Shown one piece after another: positions 1-7,327 of a stretch of 54,241 nt of DNA (its first letter is position 1; every line of letters begins with the position of its first letter). The DNA lies in contig JAGARR010000057.1 of the NCBI GenBank assembly GCA_017622135.1, positions 1-54,241 on the forward strand, written 5' to 3'. Position numbers and translations under genes: made by a program. Source of the stretch: Spirochaetaceae bacterium (GTDB taxonomy: Bacteria; Spirochaetota; Spirochaetia; Treponematales; Treponemataceae). Below the pieces are notes generated by a model that worked only from the letters and a program-made list of their open reading frames with translations, was not told the origin of the DNA and made no database searches.

Positions 1-132
1 CTTTATGTCGTGCTGACTTTCCCTCCCCTCTCGGAGAGGTCGTCGTATTTTCTTCCCTTCCCTGATCATGTGTTAGACCTGTGCGGCCCCGCCGCCGTGA
101 CTTCCGCCACGCTCGCTCTCGCAAGTGAAGCT

Positions 133-162
133 AGTGTATCATACTCACCTTCACTTTGTCAA
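133..162 (-). promoter_or_regulatory. Second leftward promoter P2, in tandem with P1
   Basis: On the minus strand there is TTGACA (162-157), an 18-base spacer and TACACT (138-133), preceded by two A8 tracts near 180-198. The A tracts lie between CCTGAG and CTCAGG arms that could form a hairpin. The 130 bases downstream to the window edge are GC-rich and carry no convincing gene start, as expected for the leader of a stable-RNA operon. Confidence 0.6.
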
Positions 163-247
163 GCACCCTGAGAGCTTTTTTTTCATTTTTTTTCTCAGGC
201 TTCTCTGCTGTTCTCACTTGCTATAGTGCGTCGTGACAACGATGGAG

Positions 248-276
248 ACTATATCACACCCCACAGCTCTTGTCAA
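248..276 (-). promoter_or_regulatory. Strong leftward sigma70 promoter P1 (probable rRNA/stable-RNA operon)
   Basis: Read on the minus strand there is TTGACA (276-271), a 17-base spacer and TATAGT (253-248). Upstream, at about 280-320, lie phased A/T tracts that resemble an UP element. It points out of the left edge of the window. Together with P2 it forms a tandem pair typical of rRNA operons. The transcribed gene itself is not visible, so the stable-RNA assignment is inference. Confidence 0.75.
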
Positions 277-324
277 CAACCAAATCAACTTTTTTTGAAA
301 AAAAAATCACTTTTTTTCATTACA

Positions 325-354
325 TTGACATTTGTTCTATTGATGTGGTATTAT
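325..354 (+). promoter_or_regulatory. Promoter of the PpiD/SurA-like foldase gene
   Basis: TTGACA at 325-330 is followed by 18 bases and TATTAT at 349-354. The start codon is at 394, with an AAGGA ribosome-binding site at 380-384, so this transcript has an ordinary leader of about 33 bases. Confidence 0.75.
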
Positions 355-393
355 TAACGGCATTTTTAATCTCTATAATAAGGAATATATTAC

Positions 394-1890
394 ATGAGTG
401 ACATCGAAAAGAAGAAAAATGGTTCTTCTCCCAAGAAGATCCTGATAAGCATTGGTTCCATTATTATCCTTGTTCTGGCAGCCATTTCGTTTATCTTCAT
501 TCCGGCTATGGTTCAATCAGGGGGAAGTGAGCTCCCCCCTCTCGGTTATTACAATAAGAAACCCATTGAATATAAGCAGGGAACCTACTTCACCTCCTTG
601 GTTCAGTATTATTCCGAGCAGGTAGGTAGCGATAACCTACAGAACGCATACTTTGATATTTTCAATACTGCGTTTACTGGTGCCGTTCTGAATGAGGCTT
701 TTACCCAGGCAGTGGATGCAACCGGATACATTGTACCTACCAGCCTTGTAGACAGAAATATGCTTCCGTATTTTTATGATGAGAATGGAGTCTATTCCAA
801 GAAGATTTTCAATGAGACAGCTGAAAGCACAAAAATTGAGCTGCGCAAATCTATCGAGAATAGTCTGGTGTATCAGCGCTACACCGATGATGTATTCGGT
901 TCTTCCAATGATATGCTTGGAGAGTACCGTATGTATGGCTTGAAGACTCCCTCTGCAGAGGAGCCTTTCATTCAGGCTATGGGTGAGAACCAGCGTACAT
1001 TCCAGGTTGTTTCATTTGATATGAACAACTATCCTGCAGAACAAGCAGCTGTATGGGGAAAAGACAATGCAGATCTCTTTACGCGGTATGATCTTTCTGT
1101 CATTAGTTTGGCTGACAAGACAGCTGCTGACAACCTTTTGAAGCAGCTGCAGAGCAACCAGATTCTTTTTGAGGATGCGGTGACAGAGCTGTCTCGCAAT
1201 TACTACAGTGGAACCGACGGCAAGCTGACCAACGCCTACCGATACCAGATCAACAACATTATTACAGCGGAAGCCGATTTGGCTGCCATCACTGCCTTGG
1301 GGCAGGGGGAGTTGAGCGGAGTGATTGCCACTTCAAACGGCTATTCTATTTTCCGTGGAGACGGTGAGGCAGTTGCGGCAGACTTCGAGGACACTGTGGT
1401 ACGGGACGCTGTTCACAGCTATATGAAGTCATACGAGACCGGAATCATCGAGACCTACTACCTTGATCTGGCACAGGAATTCTGGAACCTGGCCAACACG
1501 GCAGGCATGGCCGAGGCTTCCAGGCAGTTTGACGTTACGCCCGCCGCCGTTGGTCCCTTCCCCTTGAACTATGGCAACTCTCCCCTCTTTGGCTCGTTCT
1601 CCTCTTCTGACGTGGCACTGACAGGAGCAGCTTCCAACGAGAACTTCATGAAGACAGCCTTTTCCATGCAGGTTGGAGAGCTTTCCAGTCCCATGGTTTT
1701 GAACAACGCTGTTGTGCTGCTGATGCTGACAGAGGAAACAACTGTTCCCGCTGAAGAAAACGCCGAACTCTTTGCAAGCTATGTGAATCAGTTTGACCAG
1801 TCTGCAGTTCAGAATGCAGTGATGACCAGTGACAAGCTCCAGAACGACTTTCTGACGGTATTCTTCCAGTATTTCATGAATTTTGAATGA
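394..1890 (+). CDS. Membrane-anchored PpiD/SurA-like peptidyl-prolyl isomerase
   Basis: The protein has 498 residues. A lysine-rich N-terminus (KKKNGSSPKK) is followed by one hydrophobic segment at about residues 16-40 with no cleavage site, so it should be an inner-membrane anchor with a periplasmic body. Residues about 45-190 resemble the helical chaperone domain of SurA/PpiD proteins. Residues about 225-325 look like a parvulin-type rotamase domain, with a GQGELSGVI..NGYSIFR pattern near its end. A helical C-terminal region follows. Its likely role is folding of exported proteins. Whether the parvulin domain is catalytically active cannot be judged. The ATG at 394 has an AAGGA site ten bases upstream. 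The next gene begins 49 bases after the stop. Confidence 0.72.
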   Translation: MSDIEKKKNGSSPKKILISIGSIIILVLAAISFIFIPAMVQSGGSELPPLGYYNKKPIEYKQGTYFTSLVQYYSEQVGSDNLQNAYFDIFNTAFTGAVLNEAFTQAVDATGYIVPTSLVDRNMLPYFYDENGVYSKKIFNETAESTKIELRKSIENSLVYQRYTDDVFGSSNDMLGEYRMYGLKTPSAEEPFIQAMGENQRTFQVVSFDMNNYPAEQAAVWGKDNADLFTRYDLSVISLADKTAADNLLKQLQSNQILFEDAVTELSRNYYSGTDGKLTNAYRYQINNIITAEADLAAITALGQGELSGVIATSNGYSIFRGDGEAVAADFEDTVVRDAVHSYMKSYETGIIETYYLDLAQEFWNLANTAGMAEASRQFDVTPAAVGPFPLNYGNSPLFGSFSSSDVALTGAASNENFMKTAFSMQVGELSSPMVLNNAVVLLMLTEETTVPAEENAELFASYVNQFDQSAVQNAVMTSDKLQNDFLTVFFQYFMNFE

Positions 1891-1939
1891 GATGGCAGAA
1901 ACTATGTGCAATTGAGCGAAAAGGACGAGAAGCACGCTA

Positions 1940-3706
1940 ATGCCAGCTAGAAGCGAAGAGGACAAGCCCTGCCTGGTTGAGACTAGACAGGGCTTGTCTG
2001 TTTTATACAAGAATAGATACCTATACTCAAAATACAATCCTGCTGCCGGAATAGAACGATTGGTGGATTCCTTGGAGATACGGGAAGCGACGCTGGTCTT
2101 GTGCTTTTCACCAGTTCTGGGATATGGCCTGCAACAGTTGGCTGCAAAGATGCCACAACATGCTTTTATGCTGGTGGTGGAGGTTGACCCGAAGCTGATG
2201 GAATTCTATGACACAACCGTAATTCCAGCCCAAGCAGGCTTTTTTTCGGCACGCCAGCTGGAGGATCTCTACAAAATCCTTACAAGAAAGAACCAGGTGG
2301 CAGAAAACGGAGTGAGAATTCCACCTCCCGGCAGCTTTAAATATTGCCTCAGAGTTGATTTTTCCGGCTCTCCCGCCCTGCATCAGGCAGAATATCAGGC
2401 CATTCATCAGACGGCAGAGCTGGCGGTGGCAAATTTTTGGAAGAACAGGCTGACCCTCATAAAAATGGGCCGTCTCTATCACCGAAACATGCTGCGGAAT
2501 CTGGCACTGCTGCCCTGGGGAAAAGATATTCCTGCCGCAAAGGTTGACAGGCCCATTCTTGTACTGGGTGCGGGTCCTTCCGCTGACGATACAATACAAC
2601 AGTTGGAAAGGCTTTCCCTTGACCAACGGAAAAACCTTTGTCTGCTGGCGGTGGATGCGGCAGTACCAGCCCTACTGGCACGAAAGCTCAAGCCAGATTT
2701 GGTGCTTGCTTTGGAATGTCAGCATGCCATCCAGCAGGCATATACCACCGCCAGGGAGCAGCAGCTTTTTCTGCTGGCGGACTTGACCTCCCGTCCTTCC
2801 ATTCTCCATGAAGACACGGGATTCAGGGCGGCGGCCGGGAACAATGATGGAGCAGAGGGAACGAAGGAAGCCTCAGGACAGAACTGCACGGGTGGAACGA
2901 CCGCCTTCTTTTCTACAGAATTCGCAGCCACCACCTTTTTGGAACGACTGCATCGATTAGGACTGGTGAACCATCTTTTGCCGCCCCTGGGCTCCGTGGG
3001 ACTGGCTGCCTTGGAAATGGCCATAATGCTCAGGAAAAGCAGGGAGATTCCTGTCTTTGTTTCAGGTCTGGACTTTTCCTATGGCCTGGGAAGAACCCAC
3101 TGCAAGGAGAGCTTTCAGGCACGAGGCAACCTCATGAGGTGCAGCCGCCTCAGTCCTCCCGGTTCCTACGAAAGCCTGTCCAATCCCACAGCGGAAAAAC
3201 GGGAGGGCAAGACAGGGTCTGTCTATTCCGACCAGATTCTGACCCATTACGCACAGATTTTTATGAACCGATTTCAGGGGGCTGCCAATGTCTTTGACCT
3301 GGGGGACAGCGGCCTTGACTTAGGATTACAACGGCTGGACTTTGCTACCGCCTGGGAAAAACTGGTTCCTCAAAAAGAACAGAATCAGCAAGCGTCGTTG
3401 GGATGCAGCACTGCAGCACCCCTACAGCTCTCAACGGAGGATAAAAGGAACAGGAGAAAGCAGGTGGAGGAATTCTACTGCCAGGAGGAAGCCATGCTGA
3501 AAGAACTGAGGGATGGACTTTCTCAGGGAACCATTTCCAAGGAGCGGATCCGTGTCATTCTGGAAGAGGCTGACTATCTCTACCTCCATTTTCCCGACGG
3601 ATACAAGCCTAGCCTGGACACTTCATTCTTGAAACGTGTCCGATCCGAGATTGATTTTTTCCTGAAGGACATTGCCATTGGAAAGCGTATAGTGGCGAGG
3701 AAATAA
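1940..3706 (+). CDS. DUF115 / MptE-like (motility-associated factor) protein
   Basis: The protein has 588 residues. The N-terminal stretch TRQGLSVLYKNRYLYSKYNP matches the usual opening of spirochaetal DUF115 proteins. The central part (about residues 205-260) contains PILVLGAGPSADD and KPDLVLALE, the Rossmann-like core of MptE-type proteins. Near residue 370 is VFVSGLDFSYGLGRTHCK. Relatives are annotated as 6-hydroxymethylpterin pyrophosphokinase-like or as Maf proteins that modify flagellin, so a flagellin-glycosylation role is possible but inferred. The region around residues 295-315 looks like a low-complexity insert. The start is uncertain: ATG 1940 has AAGGA about 15 bases upstream, and a terminator-like hairpin lies in codons 8-20. 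A TTG at about 1994 is an alternative start. Confidence 0.7.
   Translation: MPARSEEDKPCLVETRQGLSVLYKNRYLYSKYNPAAGIERLVDSLEIREATLVLCFSPVLGYGLQQLAAKMPQHAFMLVVEVDPKLMEFYDTTVIPAQAGFFSARQLEDLYKILTRKNQVAENGVRIPPPGSFKYCLRVDFSGSPALHQAEYQAIHQTAELAVANFWKNRLTLIKMGRLYHRNMLRNLALLPWGKDIPAAKVDRPILVLGAGPSADDTIQQLERLSLDQRKNLCLLAVDAAVPALLARKLKPDLVLALECQHAIQQAYTTAREQQLFLLADLTSRPSILHEDTGFRAAAGNNDGAEGTKEASGQNCTGGTTAFFSTEFAATTFLERLHRLGLVNHLLPPLGSVGLAALEMAIMLRKSREIPVFVSGLDFSYGLGRTHCKESFQARGNLMRCSRLSPPGSYESLSNPTAEKREGKTGSVYSDQILTHYAQIFMNRFQGAANVFDLGDSGLDLGLQRLDFATAWEKLVPQKEQNQQASLGCSTAAPLQLSTEDKRNRRKQVEEFYCQEEAMLKELRDGLSQGTISKERIRVILEEADYLYLHFPDGYKPSLDTSFLKRVRSEIDFFLKDIAIGKRIVARK
1961..2004 (+). terminator. Terminator-like hairpin inside the first codons of the MptE-like gene
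   Basis: GACAAGCCCTG at 1961-1971 pairs perfectly with CAGGGCTTGTC at 1988-1998 (11 base pairs, 16-base loop), and CTGTTTTAT follows. It lies 70 bases after the foldase stop codon. It could terminate or attenuate transcription before the MptE-like gene, although the family-conserved N-terminus overlaps it. Confidence 0.55.
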
Positions 3707-3756
3707 AAAAAGAACCGGATGACCCTCCCTGGTGCAGGAGGATCCGGTTTTTTATG
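3705..3756. terminator. Bidirectional terminator between convergent MptE-like and lepA genes
   Basis: AACCGGAT (3713-3720) pairs with ATCCGGTT (3742-3749), and an inner CCCTCC/GGAGG pairing extends the stem. There is an A-run before it and a T-run (3748-3753) after it, so it works for both converging transcripts. It starts at the stop codon of the upstream gene. Confidence 0.85.
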
Positions 3757-3758
3757 TG

Positions 3759-5564
3759 CTATTCTTCCTTTGTTTTCAGTACGGCAAGGAAGGCAGACTG
3801 TGGCAGCTCCACGTCTCCCACCATCTTCATGCGCTTCTTTCCTTCCTTCTGCTTTTCCAAAAGCTTGCGCTTGCGGGTGATGTCGCCGCCGTAGCACTTG
3901 GCCAGCACGTCCTTGCGCAGGGCGTTCACCGTCTCACGGGCGATAATCTGGCTGCCGATGGCACCCTGGATGGCAATCTTGAACTGCTGGCGAGAAATCT
4001 CCTCCTTCAGCTGGGCACAGACATGGCGGGCACGGTCATAGGCGTTTCCCTTGAAGGAGAGCTGGGCCAAGGCGTCCACCGTCTTGCCATTGATGAGGAT
4101 ATCGATTTTCACCAGTTCCGTGGGCTGGTAACCGATGAGGTCATAGTCAAAGGAGGCATAGCCACGGCTGTAGCTTTTGAGCCTGTCGTAGAAGTCGAAG
4201 AGCACCTCCGCCAGGGGCATCTCGTAGGTGATTTCCACCCGCTTTTCGTCCAGGTACTGCATGTTGGTCTGGACACCACGCTTTTCCGTGCACAGGGACA
4301 TGATGGACCCCAGATAGGTGGCGGGGGTGATGATGGAGGCACGGATGTAGGGCTCCTGGGCAGCGGCAATGCGTCCCTGGTCAGGATAGTCGGCGGGATT
4401 GTCGATGTATTTCTCCTCCCCGCTGGTAAGCTTCACCAGGTAGCGCACTGAGGGTGCAGTGAAGATGACCGCCTGGTCGTAGTCCCGCTCCAGCCGCTCC
4501 TGGATAACCTCCAGATGCAGGAGCCCCAGAAAGCCACAGCGGAAGCCGTGGCCCAGGGCCAGGGAGGAGTCCTTCTCATAGATGAGGCTGGCGTCGTTGA
4601 GGGTGAGCTTTTCCATGCTGTCCCGCAGCTCCTCGTAGTCGTTGGAGTCGATGGGGTAGATGGAGGAGAATACCACCGGCTTCACCTCCTTGAAGCCAGG
4701 CAGCGGCTCCTGGGCGGGGTCATCGGCCAAGGTGATGGTGTCTCCCACCCGCACATCGGAGACCGTCTTGATGCCGGCGATGATGTAGCCCACGTCTCCC
4801 GCCTCCAACTGCTTTGTCTCCTCCAGCTTGATGCGGAAGATGCCGGTGGTCTCAACCTTGTACTCGGTGCCGCTGTTCATGAAGCGGATGGTCTGGCCGC
4901 TCTTGAGCCTTCCGTCAATCATCCTGATGTGAACTATGACACCCCGGTAGGGATCGTAGTGGCAGTCAAAGATGAGGCCACGCATCTTGCCATCCAGATC
5001 GCCGGTGGGGGGCGGGAAACGGTTGACAATGGCCTCGAAAAGCTCATCCACCCCCTTGCCCGTCTTGGCGGACACCAGCACGGCTTCGTCCCCATCCAGC
5101 CCCAGGTCATGGTCGATCTGGTGCTTGGCGCCGGGAATATCCGCCGCCGGAAGATCAATCTTGTTGATGACAGGTACAATCTCCAGATTGTGCTCCAGCG
5201 CCAGGTACATATTGGAAAGGGTCTGGGACTCCACTCCCTGAGCGGCATCCACCAGCAAGAGGGCTCCCTCGCAGGAGGCAATGGCACGGGAAACCTCGTA
5301 GGAAAAATCAACGTGGCCGGGCGTGTCCACAAAGTTCAGCTCGTACTGCTGGCCGTCGTCGGCGGTGTAGGGAATGGTGACAGCCTGGCTCTTGATGGTG
5401 ATGCCCCGCTCCCGCTCAATGTCCATGGAGTCCAGAATCTGGTTCTGGAACTGCCGGTCATCGATAATCCGAGCCTTCTGGATGAGACGGTCGGAAAGGG
5501 TGGATTTTCCGTGGTCAATGTGGGCCACGATACAAAAATTTCTCTTGTGCGCTAAGTCTGCCAT
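3759..5564 (-). CDS. lepA: Elongation factor 4 (LepA), back-translocating ribosomal GTPase
   Basis: The protein has 601 residues, the usual length for LepA. The start is ATG at 5564 (MADLAHKRNF), which has AGGGA eight bases upstream. An upstream in-frame start would add 14 residues with no family counterpart. GTPase motifs are AHIDHGKST (residues 14-22), DTPGHVDF (from 80) and NKIDLP (about 134). The C-terminal LepA-specific domain includes YASFDYDLIGYQPTELVKIDILINGK. LepA acts on ribosomes in the cytoplasm and at the membrane. It is the last gene of a leftward group after the S1C protease gene, with a 77-base gap, and it ends at the bidirectional terminator. Confidence 0.97.
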   Translation of the reverse strand: MADLAHKRNFCIVAHIDHGKSTLSDRLIQKARIIDDRQFQNQILDSMDIERERGITIKSQAVTIPYTADDGQQYELNFVDTPGHVDFSYEVSRAIASCEGALLLVDAAQGVESQTLSNMYLALEHNLEIVPVINKIDLPAADIPGAKHQIDHDLGLDGDEAVLVSAKTGKGVDELFEAIVNRFPPPTGDLDGKMRGLIFDCHYDPYRGVIVHIRMIDGRLKSGQTIRFMNSGTEYKVETTGIFRIKLEETKQLEAGDVGYIIAGIKTVSDVRVGDTITLADDPAQEPLPGFKEVKPVVFSSIYPIDSNDYEELRDSMEKLTLNDASLIYEKDSSLALGHGFRCGFLGLLHLEVIQERLERDYDQAVIFTAPSVRYLVKLTSGEEKYIDNPADYPDQGRIAAAQEPYIRASIITPATYLGSIMSLCTEKRGVQTNMQYLDEKRVEITYEMPLAEVLFDFYDRLKSYSRGYASFDYDLIGYQPTELVKIDILINGKTVDALAQLSFKGNAYDRARHVCAQLKEEISRQQFKIAIQGAIGSQIIARETVNALRKDVLAKCYGGDITRKRKLLEKQKEGKKRMKMVGDVELPQSAFLAVLKTKEE

Positions 5565-5641
5565 AGTTTCCCTACATGGAACAAGGCCCCCCACGGAGCC
5601 CTGCAAAAGTGTTTTATAAGATTTTCGGTGGAACCATTGTA

Positions 5642-7327
5642 TTAGAAATAATAGGGACTGTCCAGAGGAGCCCCTACAGCAATGCCCACCTCGAAGTAGC
5701 CGTTCTTGCGCTTCTTGGTGTACAGCTGGGCAAAGAGGGCGTCCTTCTCCTTGGAAAGCTCCACCTTCAGGATGTCCACCGGGTCGTGGACAGAAAAGCC
5801 CGACTCGTCGGCTACTCCACCTCGAAGCAGCTGAGAAACAGTGTAAGACTTCTTGTTTCGGTCTGAGGCGGGCGTCAGTTTCATCCCCAGGATGGGCAGG
5901 AAGGCGTTGCCGATGGTGTCCCGCTGGTATATTTCGTACCCCGGCTGCCGCGGCCGCTTGTCCAGGTAGACGACACAGATCCTCTCCCGCCCTGCTGCCT
6001 CCTCCCCGATGGTTGCATCCTGGGGAGTGTAGACCGAAAGGCGGAGGATGGTCTCGGCCGTCATTGACTTGAGAATATTATGGAAGGAGTCGATGCCATC
6101 CACAGGAACACCATTCACAGCGGTGATGATGTCTCCCACCTGCAATCCGGCCCGGTGTCCGCTGCCACCCGGCATCAGGTACTGGACCAGAAGTCCCCTC
6201 GGCGCAGAGGAAAACTGGTCCGGCTCATTGTCCTTGCCCAAGGCCCCGATCCAGCCATGCTCCCGCAGGCCGCCAGCTGCCAGCAGGGGCAGCTGTAGCT
6301 TCAGGTACTCCACGGGGATGGCAAAATTCAAGCCCTGGAAATCCAACATACCGGCAAAGGCTATGGCCTGCACATTGCCCGCCTCGTCAATGATGGGACC
6401 ACCGGAATTGCCAGAGTTTATGGCGGCGTCAATTTGCATCACCGGCCCCATGGACAGCAACCGTCTGCCCTCAGCGGAAACAATGCCGGAGGTGATGGTC
6501 CATTCCAGACCGGCGGGAGAACCGATGGCAAAAATCTTATCCCCCACATCAAGCTCCTGAGAGGAGCCGAGGGAGAATACGTAGGGGGCGTCAATCTCCG
6601 CCTTCAGCAATGCCAAATCCAGCAGCGGGTCCCAGCCCACCACCTTGGCGGGAATCCGGGTATCCGGGTCGGAGGATAGCTTGATGTAGACACGGGAATA
6701 GCCCTCGTACTTTGGATCAACCTCTGGCTGTATCACGTGGTAATTGGTGATGATATAGCCACGCCGGTCGATGAAGAAGCCGGAGCCGATGGCCCGGTTG
6801 GCATAGCCCACACCCCGCTCCACGTGGATGCCCAGATCAACCCACACCGTAACGGTACCGCTGATATATTGGGATACCGGCACGTCGGGAGTTACCTGCA
6901 CCCCGTAGCCTGGAGTGGCGGAGAGAATCTTTTCCTCAAGGGATACTTTCTGGGAAAAAATGGCGGGCTCGGAGGAAAAGTCTACCGCCTCCAATGAGGA
7001 GAGAAGACGGCGGGCCTCCAAATAGTTGCCGGCCTCAACCGCCTGGTGATATTCCTCCGCTACCCGTGCACCACAGAGCTGAAACACTTGGTCCGCCGTG
7101 GATGAATTCCGAGCCCCTGCATGTTCCTTCAGCAGGGAGGCCCTCCACAAGGCTTTTACGCTTTGGGAAGACAGGAGCTGGGTAATGGAAGCCACCTCGT
7201 TCTGGATGACATCCTCCTGGCTGTAGTCCAAGGGGGTGAATTCCTCCTTGGGCGATGAGCTGCAGGACAGAAGGGCAAGAAGTGCTAAAAAGGCCAGCCC
7301 AAAGACCGGCCTTATTCTTTTATTCAT
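5642..7327 (-). CDS. S1C-family (DegP/HtrA-like) serine protease lipoprotein with PDZ domain
   Basis: The protein has 561 residues from ATG 7327 (MNKRIRPVFG), with GGAG nine bases upstream. A lipoprotein signal ends in LLSC with Cys22. After a helical region of about 130 residues comes a trypsin-like domain. Its likely triad is His in IITNYHVI, Asp in DPLLDLALLKAE and Ser in INSGNSGGPI. A PDZ domain follows (RGLLVQYLMPGGSGHRAGL..GDIITAVNG), then a further C-terminal region that may be a diverged second PDZ. Its likely role is protein quality control at the envelope. The start codon overlaps the previous gene's stop by eight bases (ATGAATAA), so translation is probably coupled. The long helical N-terminal insert is unusual for this family. 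Confidence 0.88.
   Translation of the reverse strand: MNKRIRPVFGLAFLALLALLSCSSSPKEEFTPLDYSQEDVIQNEVASITQLLSSQSVKALWRASLLKEHAGARNSSTADQVFQLCGARVAEEYHQAVEAGNYLEARRLLSSLEAVDFSSEPAIFSQKVSLEEKILSATPGYGVQVTPDVPVSQYISGTVTVWVDLGIHVERGVGYANRAIGSGFFIDRRGYIITNYHVIQPEVDPKYEGYSRVYIKLSSDPDTRIPAKVVGWDPLLDLALLKAEIDAPYVFSLGSSQELDVGDKIFAIGSPAGLEWTITSGIVSAEGRRLLSMGPVMQIDAAINSGNSGGPIIDEAGNVQAIAFAGMLDFQGLNFAIPVEYLKLQLPLLAAGGLREHGWIGALGKDNEPDQFSSAPRGLLVQYLMPGGSGHRAGLQVGDIITAVNGVPVDGIDSFHNILKSMTAETILRLSVYTPQDATIGEEAAGRERICVVYLDKRPRQPGYEIYQRDTIGNAFLPILGMKLTPASDRNKKSYTVSQLLRGGVADESGFSVHDPVDILKVELSKEKDALFAQLYTKKRKNGYFEVGIAVGAPLDSPYYF

Larger units (their letters stand above)
1..393. other. Intergenic region between divergent transcription units
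   Basis: This stretch holds the two leftward promoters, the rightward promoter of the first gene and long A/T tracts. Bases 1-120 read leftward look like a GC-rich leader. A short open frame begins with ATG at about 67 on the minus strand and runs off the edge, but it has no ribosome-binding site and I do not call it a gene. Confidence 0.6.

Noticed and set aside
1..69. Short minus-strand frame starting MIREGKKIRRPL at the left edge
   Set aside because: Only 23 codons are visible, there is no ribosome-binding site, and it sits in what looks like a stable-RNA leader.
4515..5555. 346-codon plus-strand frame opposite lepA
   Set aside because: It is a shadow of the GC-rich lepA codons, with no promoter or ribosome-binding site.
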